Positions 44,533 through 53,412 are shown, counted from the first letter of the stretch. The stretch is 59,863 bases of DNA from Christensenellaceae bacterium (GCA_031261085.1 JAISKB010000002.1:1-59863); one strand, 5' to 3'. A program made the numbers and translations. Notes: generated by a model not told the origin, from the sequence alone.

Positions 44533-46098
44533 ATGGATCAGGGCACACTGCAAATACTCATTGCCATGGTTTGCTACATGGCTGTTGTAATCGGCATCGG
44601 CATATACTTCGCCAAGCGTTCCAGCGCCAGCAGTGAGGAATACTTCCTGGGCGGGCGGTCGCTGGGCCCGTGGGTGGCGGCCATGAGCGCCGAGGCATCC
44701 GACATGAGCGGCTGGCTGCTGATGGGATTGCCCGGCGTGGCCTACTGGTCTGGCTTGAGCGACGCCGTATGGACGGCCATCGGCCTGGGGCTGGGCACCT
44801 ATGTGAACTGGCTGCTGGTATCTAGGCGGCTGAGGCACTATTCCGTCATCGCGGGGGACGCCATTACCGTGCCGGATTTCTTCTCGAACCGGTTCAAAGA
44901 AACAAAAAAGGTCATCATGACCATCGCCGCGCTGTTCATACTGATTTTCTTCACGGTGTACGCCGCGAGCTGCTTTGTGACCTGCGGCAAGCTGTTCAGC
45001 ACGCTGTTCGGCGTATCCTATCAATCCATGATGATCGTAGGGGCGATATTCGTGGTGAGCTACACCCTGCTGGGCGGCTTCCTGGCTGAAAGCGCCAGCG
45101 ATTTTATGCAGGCCGTCGTGATGATTTTTGCGCTCACAATCATACTCATCACGGGCAGCTTGGCCGCGGGCGGCTTTGGCAAGGTGCTCGAAAACGCCAG
45201 GACGATCCCCGGGTTCCTCACGTTTGTAGGCATCGCCAGCCCAACGGTGGATGCGGGCGGCGTGCAGCAGGTGGCAAGTGGGGCGCCGGTGTTTGGCGCG
45301 GCAGGCAAGTATGGCCTGCTCACCATCATCTCCACCCTGTCGTGGGGGCTGGGCTACTTCGGCATGCCGCAAGTGCTGCTGCGGTTTATGGCTATCCGCA
45401 AGAGCGAGCAGCTGGTAAGCGCCCGCCGCATCGCCAGCATATGGTGCGCGATTTCCTTGCTGGCGGCGGTCGTTATAGGGTTGGTGGGCCGCGCGCTGTT
45501 CCCGGTGCACGAGGTGCTCAATACCGCCAGCGGCGCCGAAAACGTGTTTATCGTGCTCTCCAAGCATCTGTTGCCGCCGCTGCTCGCGGGCCTTGTGATG
45601 GCGGGCATATTGGCCGCTACCATCAGCTCGTCCGATTCCTACCTGCTGATTGCCGCTTCGGCCTTCTCGCTCAACATCTATAAAAGCTTGTTCAAGAAGA
45701 ACGCGTCGGATAAGCAGGTTATGGTGATGTCCCGCATCGTGCTGCTGCTTATTGCCATCATCGGCATGGTGATTGCGCTCGATGAACAGAGCGTGATATT
45801 TACCATCGTGTCCTTTGCGTGGGCGGGCTTTGGCGCCGTATTTGGGCCGATCATGCTCTTCTCCCTGTTTTGGAAGCGCACCACCCGCGCGGGCGCGATT
45901 GCGGGTATGCTGACCGGCGGCGCGATGGTGTTTATCTGGAAGCTGCTGCTTAAGCCCCTGGGCGGCGTGTTCGGCATTTACGAGCTGTTCCCGGCCTTTG
46001 TGCTCAGCTGCGCGGCGATTATAGTCGTATCCTTGCTTACCAAAGCGCCCAGCGAGGACATACAAAAGGAATTCGATTTGGCCGCTGCCGCGAGCTAA
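44533..46098 (+). CDS. putP: Sodium/proline symporter (SSS family)
   Basis: This 521-residue carrier belongs to the sodium:solute symporter family and most resembles PutP, importing proline with Na+. About 13 membrane helices are seen. Signatures include EEYFLGGRSLGPWVAAMSAEASDMSGWLLMGLPG near the N-terminus, DAITVPDFFSNRF, and GILAATISSSDSYLLIAASAFSLNIYK. The ATG at 44533 follows AAGGAGATAAC; earlier residues of the frame lack homology. It stands alone between a promoter and a strong terminator. Proline as substrate is inferred from the whole-protein resemblance; other amino acids cannot be excluded. Confidence 0.92.
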   Translation: MDQGTLQILIAMVCYMAVVIGIGIYFAKRSSASSEEYFLGGRSLGPWVAAMSAEASDMSGWLLMGLPGVAYWSGLSDAVWTAIGLGLGTYVNWLLVSRRLRHYSVIAGDAITVPDFFSNRFKETKKVIMTIAALFILIFFTVYAASCFVTCGKLFSTLFGVSYQSMMIVGAIFVVSYTLLGGFLAESASDFMQAVVMIFALTIILITGSLAAGGFGKVLENARTIPGFLTFVGIASPTVDAGGVQQVASGAPVFGAAGKYGLLTIISTLSWGLGYFGMPQVLLRFMAIRKSEQLVSARRIASIWCAISLLAAVVIGLVGRALFPVHEVLNTASGAENVFIVLSKHLLPPLLAGLVMAGILAATISSSDSYLLIAASAFSLNIYKSLFKKNASDKQVMVMSRIVLLLIAIIGMVIALDEQSVIFTIVSFAWAGFGAVFGPIMLFSLFWKRTTRAGAIAGMLTGGAMVFIWKLLLKPLGGVFGIYELFPAFVLSCAAIIVVSLLTKAPSEDIQKEFDLAAAAS

Positions 46099-46137
46099 CG
46101 GCTTCGCGGGTTTTGTCTCTTCTATCTTTTTAGCAGC

Positions 46138-46172
46138 TTTAAAGCGCGCCCCATGCGGGGCGCGCTTTTTGC
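46138..46172 (+). terminator. Terminator of putP, probably bidirectional
   Basis: AAAGCGCGCCCC and GGGGCGCGCTTT pair perfectly around ATGC and are followed by T residues; an A-rich 5' foot may serve the convergent tfoX-like operon. Confidence 0.9.
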
Positions 46173-46195
46173 GGGGAAAATGAAGCTTTACAAAA

Positions 46196-46447
46196 TCATA
46201 ATCCTTTGTGGAAGGAGCGCAAATCCGACTTAACGATATCAGGAAGATCATGCCATCTTATGCCTTGTATGGCCCCTTCAATAGCACAAAGCATGTTTAA
46301 GCAAGCTGTTGTGTCCTTTAATCGTATCCGCATAAAGGCTTCCTTGCTGCCCGCGTCAAAAAGCTCCTGCTGTGTTGATATGCCAGCTTCCATAAGCTTT
46401 GCCTCAATCACGGCGCTGATATTTGGAAGTTTTGATAACTCGCCCAT
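46196..46447 (-). CDS. TfoX C-terminal domain protein
   Basis: This 83-residue protein consists only of the TfoX_C helix-hairpin-helix-like domain: LSKLPNISAVIEAKLMEAGISTQQELFDAGSKEAFMRIRL, then CLNMLCAIEGAIQGIRWHDLP. The N-terminal domain of full TfoX/Sxy competence regulators is absent, as in many stand-alone Bacillota homologues. GGGAGG is upstream. The gene follows queH by 27 bases and is last in the DUF1015-AEC-queH operon. Role in DNA uptake or transcription is unproven for this short form. Confidence 0.9.
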   Translation of the reverse strand: MGELSKLPNISAVIEAKLMEAGISTQQELFDAGSKEAFMRIRLKDTTACLNMLCAIEGAIQGIRWHDLPDIVKSDLRSFHKGL

Positions 46448-46474
46448 ACATGGTATCCTCCCTGTAAGTTGGCA

Positions 46475-47002
46475 TTACTTATTACAGTATCTTTCCTCTT
46501 CACTAAACATGCACCCGCAGTATTTTTGCCTGTATAGCCCCAGCTCCCGGGCGCGGGCCTGACCTTCGCGGAACCGCTCACGAAAATCGCAATAGAGGAA
46601 CGGCACGCCATATTTTGCCGCCGCCTTTTCGGCCACGGCGCAAAGCTGCGCGTGGTTTTGGTAGGGGCTTACGAGCAGCGTGCTGGTAAAGCTGTCAAAG
46701 CCCTGCGCCGCCGCGTATTGCGCCGTGGAATACAGCCGCAAGGTGTAGCAGGTTTGGCAGCGGTCATCGTAGCTGGGCAGCGCCTGCAAAAAGCCGCGCA
46801 GGTCGTAGCCGCCCGCCTGCACCAAGGGCACATTCACCGTGGGCATGTAGGCGGCCACCGCATCCCGCCGGGCGCGGTATTCGGTATAGGGGTGGATATT
46901 GGGGTTGAACCAATAGGCCGTGGGCGCGTGGCCTTGCTCGCGCAGCATATCGATGCAGGCGATGGAGCAAGGGGCGCAGCAAACGTGCAATAGGGTATGC
47001 AT
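46475..47002 (-). CDS. queH: Epoxyqueuosine reductase QueH
   Basis: This 175-residue enzyme performs the last step of queuosine tRNA modification, reducing epoxyqueuosine; it is the non-QueG form (DUF208). Conserved cysteine pairs are present: HVCCAPCSI near the N-terminus, DDRCQTCYTLRL in the middle and QKYCGCMFSEE near the C-terminus, which bind an Fe-S cluster and a second iron. The motif YWFNPNIHPYTEYRAR and STLLVSPYQNH are typical. It starts 15 bases after the AEC stop. No other queuosine genes are nearby. Confidence 0.95.
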   Translation of the reverse strand: MHTLLHVCCAPCSIACIDMLREQGHAPTAYWFNPNIHPYTEYRARRDAVAAYMPTVNVPLVQAGGYDLRGFLQALPSYDDRCQTCYTLRLYSTAQYAAAQGFDSFTSTLLVSPYQNHAQLCAVAEKAAAKYGVPFLYCDFRERFREGQARARELGLYRQKYCGCMFSEEERYCNK

Positions 47003-47017
47003 ATAGAAAAACCGCCT

Positions 47018-47968
47018 TTACGCGAACAGCATCAATATGGGTATGATGATGAAGCTGAGCAGCGTGGTGATGGCCGCGCCTTGCGCCGCGTAGTTTTCAT
47101 CGGATCCGAGCGCGCCGCTGAGCACGACGGATTGTGTCATGGTGGGCATGGCGAATATGACCAAAAACACGCTGCGCGCCAGGCCGGTCACGCCAAATAG
47201 CGCGCACAGCCCAAAGCAGATGGCCGGCGACACTACGAAGCGAAGCCAAAACACGGTGGGCAGGCCCCGCTCCAGGCGGATGTTCTTGAACCCGATTTCG
47301 TATATCACATATCCCGCGTAAATCAGCGCCAGGGGGCTTACTATGCCGGATAGATATTCGGTATAGCGCAGCAATATAGAGGGCAAACGTACGTTCAGCA
47401 AAATGAACGCGAGCGAAACCAGCACCGCGACAAACGGGGGCTGCTTGAGCACATTCTTGAGCCCCTTGAGCGAAAGCCTGGAGCCCTCCGGGTGGCCGTC
47501 CCGCTCGATAACCGCGATGCCGATGGATTGTGCAAGTATCGCGTTGGCTAAAAAGGTGCACAGCACAAAGGGCACGGCCGCCTCGCCAAACAGCTCTATG
47601 CACAGCGGCATGCCGATGAACATCACATTGGGCAGGCCGCCCATATAGGTGAAAAGCCCCTTTTGCCGGTGGGGCAAGTGCAGCAGCTTTGCAACGATGG
47701 CGCACAGCAGCATGCATAGCGCCATGCCTAAAAACGGCACCAGCAGCAGCGCGCCAAACCCCGCAATGGAGCTTAACGTGAAGTTTTGGATCAGGTTGCT
47801 GAGGCACAGGCAGGGCAGCGCCACGTTGATGACCAGCTTGGAAACGAGCGATTTATGCTCCGGCTTAAACCAGCCAAGGTGCCCCAACACATACCCCGTG
47901 GCCGTGAGCAATACGATGATCAGCACCGCTGAGATGGAATGCAGAAAACTTTGCAACTTCGTGTGCAT
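47018..47968 (-). CDS. AEC-family transporter (auxin efflux carrier type)
   Basis: This 316-residue membrane protein has about ten helices in two inverted halves. Segments LVINVALPCLCLSNLI, MGGLPNVMFIGMPLC and FAMPTMTQSVVLSGALGSDENYAAQGAAITTLLSFIIIPIL are characteristic of AEC carriers, which move organic acids such as malate or malonate. The start at 47968 is uncertain: AAAGG directly abuts the ATG, and a TTG 12 bases later is better spaced from it. The gene begins 18 bases after the DUF1015 stop. Substrate unknown. Confidence 0.88.
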   Translation of the reverse strand: MHTKLQSFLHSISAVLIIVLLTATGYVLGHLGWFKPEHKSLVSKLVINVALPCLCLSNLIQNFTLSSIAGFGALLLVPFLGMALCMLLCAIVAKLLHLPHRQKGLFTYMGGLPNVMFIGMPLCIELFGEAAVPFVLCTFLANAILAQSIGIAVIERDGHPEGSRLSLKGLKNVLKQPPFVAVLVSLAFILLNVRLPSILLRYTEYLSGIVSPLALIYAGYVIYEIGFKNIRLERGLPTVFWLRFVVSPAICFGLCALFGVTGLARSVFLVIFAMPTMTQSVVLSGALGSDENYAAQGAAITTLLSFIIIPILMLFA

Positions 47969-47986
47969 CCTTTCGCTGTATGAGAT

Positions 47987-49321
47987 TTACCCCTTAATGC
48001 TGCGGCATTCGAGATAATACCGCTTTTCGTGCGCCTCGCCCATAGAGAAGGTTTTGCGGGGCAGCGCGCCGTCGAATATAACGGTGCGGAAGAAGGCGCT
48101 CTTATCCATAGGCGGCAAAAAGAAGCCGATGTTGCCGGGCTTGCCGCCCAAATCCATCACCACATCCTCGCCGTGGATATAATCGATGCTGGCGCCTGTA
48201 AGTTCTTTTAAAACGGCGTCCAGCCCATTTTGCAGCGTGCCGACCGGCAGCTGCGCGACCGGCTGGTGCACATACAGGCAGCCTATGCCCTTTTCGGTCA
48301 CAAACGGCAGCACATGCCCGGGTTTGCCGGCGGTCTCTTTTTGAAGCGCCTCCATGGAGGCAAAGTTGAATTTTTCGCAGGTGCCATTCTGTGCGGCCAG
48401 GGTTGCCTTTAGCGTGCACAGCGCCCCGTCGTCCCAATTGAACAACACCCGGTGGATGGGTTCAAATACGATGCCGCTATCGTGCACGTTTTCGAGCTCC
48501 ACCAGCGCATAGCGCGCGGGGTGCTCGCTGGCGCCGGTCAAGCCCTGCTCCTGCTTTACGCGTTCCCAATTGGCTTTGGCCGTGGCGAAGGAATGGTTGC
48601 CATCCCCCATGGCAAACAGCAGCGGCGCCTGGCCGGTATGGTATTTGGCTTCGTAGGCGGCAGGCTGTACCAGCGCGGCGAGCGCCTGCAGTGCGGCCTG
48701 TATTTGGGCGGGCTCCTTTATGAGGTAGCCCTCTATGTGGCCGCCCTTTTGCATCAGCTCAAAATCGTATAGCTTTTCGGTTTGTGTTAGCGCATTGCCC
48801 AGGGGTTCTATCACGGTTTTGTCCGGGTCGTCTATCAGCACGAGTATGTGCGGCATCTCCAGCGGTGCGTCCTTGCGGATGCGCAGGCGGGGCGGTATGC
48901 GCTCCACGATGGTGCCCTCGGTGGCGCGTATCAGCGTGGTGGAGCCCTTGGTATAGTCGTAGTTTTCAAGATCCAGCGCTACGATTAACCCCTGGCGGGC
49001 CTTGCCATCCACCGTGCGGCGCACATATACAAAGCCCTCGCCCTTGCTCTCGAGCACGCCGCTTTGCACATATTGTTGCATGTGCGCGTTGATGGCCTGG
49101 ATGCGGCTGGCCTCGTCGGGCTTGTCGAGGTAGAGCTCGGGCAGCATGATGCGCAGCGCGCTGGGCGCATCCCCCACGATGGCTTCGGTCTCGTTCCAGT
49201 AATCGGGCTGCGATGTAAACTGGTCGCAGGCGACCACTGCCCACTTGGCCATATCCACCGCTTTGTTGGGCAGCAGCAGCTCCGGCACCTTTACGCCGAT
49301 GAAGTTCGCGTATTTCGTCAT
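47987..49321 (-). CDS. DUF1015 family protein
   Basis: This 444-residue cytosolic protein matches DUF1015: YANFIGVKVPELLLPNKAVDMAKWAVVACDQFTSQPDYW at the start, then ILVLIDDPDKTVIEPL, LLFAMGDGNHSFATAKANWE and YALVELENVHDSGIVFEPIHRVLF. The GDGNHS-type segment suggests nucleotide or metal binding, but the biochemical role is not established to my knowledge. In other Clostridia the gene often neighbours phosphoserine/serine genes, which is not seen here. ATG at 49321 follows GGAGGCG. It heads the operon with the AEC carrier, queH and the tfoX-like gene. A leader hairpin lies just upstream. Confidence 0.9.
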   Translation of the reverse strand: MTKYANFIGVKVPELLLPNKAVDMAKWAVVACDQFTSQPDYWNETEAIVGDAPSALRIMLPELYLDKPDEASRIQAINAHMQQYVQSGVLESKGEGFVYVRRTVDGKARQGLIVALDLENYDYTKGSTTLIRATEGTIVERIPPRLRIRKDAPLEMPHILVLIDDPDKTVIEPLGNALTQTEKLYDFELMQKGGHIEGYLIKEPAQIQAALQALAALVQPAAYEAKYHTGQAPLLFAMGDGNHSFATAKANWERVKQEQGLTGASEHPARYALVELENVHDSGIVFEPIHRVLFNWDDGALCTLKATLAAQNGTCEKFNFASMEALQKETAGKPGHVLPFVTEKGIGCLYVHQPVAQLPVGTLQNGLDAVLKELTGASIDYIHGEDVVMDLGGKPGNIGFFLPPMDKSAFFRTVIFDGALPRKTFSMGEAHEKRYYLECRSIKG

Positions 49322-49513
49322 AAGAAACGCCTCCGTATTGTATTTTATAGGGGAGCGCCCAGGGTTTTGCGCTCCAAAATATGCATGTGGGGCATAGCGT
49401 TTGCCCCAAATCTCTCTAAATATAATCATACAACACAATGCGCCGCCGGGTCAATGCCGTGCCGGGGCAGAAAAAGCGGGCCGGTGAGAAAAATATGCGG
49501 GTCACCGCCAATA

Positions 49514-49531
49514 TCGTGAAATTTATAACAA
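49514..49531. promoter_or_regulatory. Rex-like operator before ldh
   Basis: TCGTGAAATTTATAACAA matches the Rex consensus TTGTGAAATATTTCACAA at 14 of 18 positions and ends 6 bases before the ldh -35. Rex senses NADH/NAD+ and commonly controls ldh. Confidence 0.62.
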
Positions 49532-49537
49532 TTTTAC

Positions 49538-49566
49538 TTGACTTAACGGGCCCGCGTTGCTATACT
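49538..49566 (+). promoter_or_regulatory. Sigma-A promoter of ldh
   Basis: TTGACT (49538-49543) and TATACT (49561-49566), spacer 17 bases; the transcript would have a leader of about 65 bases. Confidence 0.83.
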
Positions 49567-49638
49567 ACACCCAATTCGGCAAAATGGCGGCATTTTTGCC
49601 AATGTATCCGAATACGCTTTGTACGGAGGAACAGAAAA

Positions 49639-50595
49639 ATGTTAAAAAAAGGCACAAAAGTCGCAATTTTAGGCGCGGGGAAGGTAGGGGCGACCATCGC
49701 GTATACCCTAACGATATCCGGCGCGGTTTCTGAAATCGTACTCATCGATATCGACAATGAAAGGGCAAAGGGCGAGGCAATGGATATTGTGCAGGGCACC
49801 CCCTTCAGCCCGCCCGTAAATATTTATGCCGGCGATTATGAAAGCGCGCAGGATGCCCACATCGTTATCATCACGCTGGGGCTGGCGCGCAAGCCGGGCC
49901 AAACGCGCCTTGACCTTGCGCAGACAAACGTAAATATCATCAAGGGTGTGATGCCGCATATCACCAAATACGCGCCAAACGCGGTGTATATCGTGGTTTC
50001 CAACCCCATCGACATACTCACCTACGCCATACTAAAAACCACCAACCTTTCCGAAAACCAAGTGATTGGCTCGGGCACGCTGCTGGATACCTCGCGCCTG
50101 CGCGCCGGCCTCGCGGAGCATGTGGGGTTTGCGCCGCAGCATATCCACGCGTATGTGATGGGGGAGCATGGCGACACCTCGATGATACCGTGGTCGCTCG
50201 TGAACATAGGCGTGCTCAACATGAAGGACTACTGCACGGATGTTTGCGAACACCATAACAGGTGCGACAAGTCCGAATTGCAGGCCATCGAGCAGAATAT
50301 GCGCACCTCGGGCGCGCAGGTTATAGGCATGAAGGGCGCGACCTTTTACGCCATCGCCATCGCGGTCCGCCGCATTGTAGAGTGCCTGCAGCGCGAAACA
50401 AATTCCATGATAACCGTTTCGGGCATGCTGCACGGCGAATATGGCATAGAGGATGTTTGCCTGAGCCTCCCGTTCATCGTGAATTCACAGGGTATTCGCA
50501 GGTCCGTTTTGGTGCCGCTTTCGCCCGCTGAAGAAAAGGCGCTTGTCGCCAGCGCCAACTCGCTGAAGCAAGCCATTGCCACGCTGGATATATAG
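49639..50595 (+). CDS. ldh: L-lactate dehydrogenase
   Basis: This 318-residue NAD-dependent enzyme reduces pyruvate to L-lactate and regenerates NAD+. The Rossmann motif is VAILGAGKVGATIAYTL; the substrate loop ARKPGQTRLDL carries Gln, which marks lactate rather than malate dehydrogenases, followed by the mobile-loop Arg; the catalytic His is in VMGEHGDTSM, with the Asp and Arg partners in SNPIDILTY and DTSRLRAGLA. The ATG at 49639 follows GGAGGAACAG; upstream codons of the frame are not homologous. Monocistronic between its promoter and terminator. Confidence 0.97.
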   Translation: MLKKGTKVAILGAGKVGATIAYTLTISGAVSEIVLIDIDNERAKGEAMDIVQGTPFSPPVNIYAGDYESAQDAHIVIITLGLARKPGQTRLDLAQTNVNIIKGVMPHITKYAPNAVYIVVSNPIDILTYAILKTTNLSENQVIGSGTLLDTSRLRAGLAEHVGFAPQHIHAYVMGEHGDTSMIPWSLVNIGVLNMKDYCTDVCEHHNRCDKSELQAIEQNMRTSGAQVIGMKGATFYAIAIAVRRIVECLQRETNSMITVSGMLHGEYGIEDVCLSLPFIVNSQGIRRSVLVPLSPAEEKALVASANSLKQAIATLDI

Positions 50596-50622
50596 CTTCG
50601 GCCAATCGAACGAGAACCATCT

Positions 50623-50647
50623 AAAATGCCCGCAAGGGCATTTTTTA
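50623..50647 (+). terminator. Terminator of ldh
   Basis: AAAATGCCC (50623-50631) and GGGCATTTT (50636-50644) pair around GCAA, followed by T residues. Confidence 0.9.
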
Positions 50648-50709
50648 TGCCGTGGGAACTTGGCGTTGCGCGGGCCGGAAAAATTTTTTGTGCCCGCGCA
50701 ATTTAATGC

Positions 50710-50740
50710 TTTACTTTGCTAAAGCAATGTAGTATACTAC
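50710..50740 (+). promoter_or_regulatory. Promoter of amino acid ABC transporter with overlapping palindromes
   Basis: TTTACT (50710-50715) and TATACT (50733-50738), spacer 17 bases. The -10 lies in the perfect palindrome GTAGTATACTAC (50729-50740), and the spacer holds TTGCT-AA-AGCAA, so a repressor could bind here. Confidence 0.68.
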
Positions 50741-50807
50741 CTATTGCCGGAGGACACACGCGCGGCAAACGACTTTAGATCATCATTATTAAAGGAGACA
50801 TACCCTT

Positions 50808-51617
50808 ATGAAGAAGAAACTCGCCCTTGTACTCGCCCTGTTGATGCTGGCTACCCTAGCTATGGCCTGCGCCAAAAAGCCCGCCGCCGAAGACGACCTT
50901 TCTTACATAAAATCAAAGGGCGTCCTAAAAGTGGGCATCACCTTTTTTGCGCCCATGAACTACTACGATGAGAGCGGCAAGCTGGTTGGCTTCGAAACCG
51001 AATTTGCCGAGGCGCTTTGCGCGAAGCTGGGCGTCACCCCCGAATTTATCGAAATCAACTGGGACACCAAAGAGGTGGAGCTGGCCGCAAAGAATATCGA
51101 TTGCATTTGGAACGGCCTCACCGTTACCGAAGAGCGCAAAGAGAATATGGATTTTTCGAGCAGCTACATCAAAAACCTGCAGGTAGCCGTTATCCGCGCG
51201 GCCGATGCCGCCGCCTACGCCACGATAGAGAGCCTTGCCGCCGGCAAGCTGGTGGCCGAAATTGGCTCCGCGGGCGAAAGCGCCATATTGGAGGATGAGG
51301 TGCTTAAGGGCGCCGCTTATACCGCGGTGGCCAAGCAGACCGACGCCCTGTTAGAGGTAAAGGCCGGCACGGCGGATGTCGCCATACTCGATTCGGTTGC
51401 GGCCAAGGCATTGGTGGGCGCGGGCACCAGCTATGCCGACCTGCTCATCGTACCGGGCGTGGAGCTGGCGGTTGAAGAATACGCCATAGGCTTCCGCGTG
51501 GGCAGCACCGCCGTACCCGACGCAAACAAGCTCATCGCCGAGCTGATTGCGGATGGCACGCTGGATGCCATCGCGGCCAAGTATGATCTGACGGAATCGC
51601 TGCTGTCCAACCAATAA
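50808..51617 (+). CDS. Amino acid ABC transporter substrate-binding lipoprotein
   Basis: This 269-residue protein is a family 3 solute-binding protein for polar amino acids. The signal peptide ends in the lipobox AMAC (Cys about 21). Then come KSKGVLKVGITFFAPMNYYDESGKLVGFETEFAEALCAKLG, the family start, and the WNGLTVTEERKENMDFSSSYI hinge region. AAGGAGA is before the ATG. It is the first gene of a three-gene transporter operon; a hairpin after it may keep its mRNA at higher level than the permease part. The exact amino acid cannot be told. Confidence 0.93.
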   Translation: MKKKLALVLALLMLATLAMACAKKPAAEDDLSYIKSKGVLKVGITFFAPMNYYDESGKLVGFETEFAEALCAKLGVTPEFIEINWDTKEVELAAKNIDCIWNGLTVTEERKENMDFSSSYIKNLQVAVIRAADAAAYATIESLAAGKLVAEIGSAGESAILEDEVLKGAAYTAVAKQTDALLEVKAGTADVAILDSVAAKALVGAGTSYADLLIVPGVELAVEEYAIGFRVGSTAVPDANKLIAELIADGTLDAIAAKYDLTESLLSNQ

Positions 51618-51627
51618 AACCACAGGC

Positions 51628-51655
51628 AAGGGGGCGGTCGTTTCCGCCCCCCTTA
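51628..51655 (+). terminator. Intercistronic hairpin between binding protein and permease genes
   Basis: AAGGGGGCGG and CCGCCCCCTT-type arms flank a short loop, with only TTATTG after it. It is better read as a partial terminator or mRNA-stabilising stem than as a full stop. Confidence 0.65.
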
Positions 51656-51673
51656 TTGCGTTAGAGGTATTAC

Positions 51674-52321
51674 ATGCTCTTTTTTACCGTTACATCCCGC
51701 CTGCTGCAGGGCTTTGGCCTTACCTGCGCCATCTTTGGCATCACGCTGCTGTGCGCGCTGCCGCTGGGGTTGGTGGTTGCGTTTTGCTCCATGAGCAAAT
51801 TCAACCCGCTTCGCTATCTTTCCAAAACCTTCGTATGGGTTATCCGCAGCACCCCGCTGATGCTGCAGGTCATCATCGTTTTTTATGGCCCCGGCCTGTT
51901 GTGGCAGGCCACCGCCATGCCCCGCATCAACGCGGTGGTCATCGCGTTTATCATCAACTACGCGGCGTATTTTTCCGAAATATACCGCGGCGGTATCGAA
52001 AGCATATCCCACGGGCAATACGAAGCCGGCCAGGTGCTGGGCATGACCAAATCGCAGATATTTTTCAAGGTCATACTGCTGCAGGTGGTGAAGCGCATCG
52101 TGCCGCCCATGAGCAACGAAATCATCACGCTGGTGAAGGATACCTCCTTGGCGCGCATCATAGCCGTTAAGGAAATCATCATGGTGGCGCAGGAATACAT
52201 CGCGACGTATGCGCTGATATGGCCGCTGTTCTACAGCGGGGTGTTCTACCTGGTGTTCTGCGGCCTGCTCACGCTGCTGTTTGGGCGTGTCGAACGCAAG
52301 CTGGGCTATTTTAAGGTATAG
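51674..52321 (+). CDS. Amino acid ABC transporter permease
   Basis: This 215-residue membrane protein is the HisM/GlnP-type permease. Five membrane helices are visible. The coupling (EAA) loop reads YEAGQVLGMTKSQIFFKVILLQVVKRIVPP, and RSTPLMLQVIIVFYG is the typical conserved segment. One permease gene suffices because such subunits can form homodimers. GTTAGAGGTATT precedes the ATG, a weak ribosome site. The ATPase gene follows after 10 bases. Confidence 0.94.
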   Translation: MLFFTVTSRLLQGFGLTCAIFGITLLCALPLGLVVAFCSMSKFNPLRYLSKTFVWVIRSTPLMLQVIIVFYGPGLLWQATAMPRINAVVIAFIINYAAYFSEIYRGGIESISHGQYEAGQVLGMTKSQIFFKVILLQVVKRIVPPMSNEIITLVKDTSLARIIAVKEIIMVAQEYIATYALIWPLFYSGVFYLVFCGLLTLLFGRVERKLGYFKV

Positions 52322-52331
52322 GAGGGCAGGC

Positions 52332-53111
52332 ATGGCAATTTTAGAGGTAAAGGATATCCAAAAGAATTTTGGCGCCACCGACGTGCTGCGCGGCATCGAT
52401 TTTTCGCTGGAGCGCGGCGAGGTGCTCTCTATCATAGGCTCTTCGGGCAGCGGCAAAACCACCCTGCTGCGCTGCCTCAATTTTTTGGAAACGCCCAGCG
52501 TTGGGCAAATTTATGTAAACGGCGAACTGTTGTTCGACGCGAAGGACCCGAGCACGCAGCGCGAAGCGGACATACGCAAAAAACGGCTGCACTTTGGGCT
52601 GGTGTTCCAATCCTTCCATCTGTTCCCGCAATATACGGCGCTTAAAAACGTGATGCTGGCCCGCGAGCTGCTGGCGCAGGAGCAGGCGGGGTTCCGCAAA
52701 AATAAAGCCGCCATATTGGCGGATATTCAAGAAGAGGCCAAGGCCCTGCTCGACAAGGTGGGACTGAACGATAAAATGGACGCGTACCCGCACCAGCTTT
52801 CGGGCGGGCAGCAGCAGCGGGTGGCCATTGCCCGGGCGCTGGCGCTTAAGCCGGATGTATTGTGCTTCGACGAGCCTACCAGCGCGCTGGACCCGGAAAT
52901 TTCGGGCGAGGTGCTGCAGGCGATACGCCGCTTGGCCAGCCAAAACATGACGATGATCATCGTAACGCACGAGATGGGCTTTGCCCGCGAGGTATCCAGC
53001 CGGGTTATATTCATGGCGGATGGCGTCATTATGGAGCAAGGCGCGCCCGAAGCCCTGTTTGGCAGCCCGCAAACCGAGCGGCTGCAAAGCTTTTTGCGGG
53101 CGGTATTATAA
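52332..53111 (+). CDS. Amino acid ABC transporter ATP-binding protein
   Basis: This 259-residue ATPase powers the transporter. Walker A is IIGSSGSGKTTLLRCLNFLE, the Q-loop LVFQSFHLFPQYT, the signature LSGGQQQRVAIARALAL, Walker B CFDEPTSALDPE and the switch His in VTHEMGFA; all are intact. The ATG at 52332 follows GGAGGGCAGG; the preceding 17 codons of the frame lie in the permease gene. The regulator gene follows after 15 bases. Confidence 0.96.
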   Translation: MAILEVKDIQKNFGATDVLRGIDFSLERGEVLSIIGSSGSGKTTLLRCLNFLETPSVGQIYVNGELLFDAKDPSTQREADIRKKRLHFGLVFQSFHLFPQYTALKNVMLARELLAQEQAGFRKNKAAILADIQEEAKALLDKVGLNDKMDAYPHQLSGGQQQRVAIARALALKPDVLCFDEPTSALDPEISGEVLQAIRRLASQNMTMIIVTHEMGFAREVSSRVIFMADGVIMEQGAPEALFGSPQTERLQSFLRAVL

Positions 53112-53126
53112 GAAGGAGGTGTGGGC

Positions 53127-53411
53127 ATGTATCATAGCAAAATGGAATGCGCGCAGGTGGATAAGCTGTTTGACGCACTGCTGTCGCTCCATACGCGGGA
53201 GGAGTGCTACCGCTTTTTTGACGATGTGGCCACCATTGGCGAAATACAATCCCTGGCGCAGCGCATGCAGGTGGCCGTCATGCTGGCGCAGGGCGTCACC
53301 TATGCGGTTATCGCCGAAACGACCGGCGCCTCCACCGCCACGATATCCCGCGTAAACAAGTGCCTGCACTATGGCGCGGATGGCTATAAAACGGTATTGG
53401 ATAGGATTTAA
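53127..53411 (+). CDS. YerC/YecD (TrpR-fold) regulator
   Basis: This 94-residue protein matches the TrpR/YerC/YecD family of small helix-turn-helix proteins: KMECAQVDKLFDALLSLHTREECYRFFDDVATIGEIQSLAQRMQVAVML, then the HTH VTYAVIAETTGASTATISRVNKCLHYG. It likely represses transcription with a small effector. I chose ATG at 53127 rather than GTG at 53121 because AGGAGG is spaced 7-8 bases from it. It sits at the end of the amino acid transporter operon, so it may control that operon. Confidence 0.9.
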   Translation: MYHSKMECAQVDKLFDALLSLHTREECYRFFDDVATIGEIQSLAQRMQVAVMLAQGVTYAVIAETTGASTATISRVNKCLHYGADGYKTVLDRI

Positions 53412-53412
53412 A

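Larger units (their letters stand above)
49322..49638. other. Divergent control region of DUF1015 operon and ldh
   Basis: On the DUF1015 side GGAGCGC (49352-49358) and GCGCTCC (49369-49375) form a 7-base hairpin in the leader. The ldh promoter and a Rex-like operator occupy 49514-49566. No gene was seen in between. Confidence 0.6.

Noticed and set aside
44503..46251. 582-codon minus-strand ORF opposite putP
   Set aside because: Shadow with His/Arg/Gln-rich composition; putP signatures are on the plus strand.
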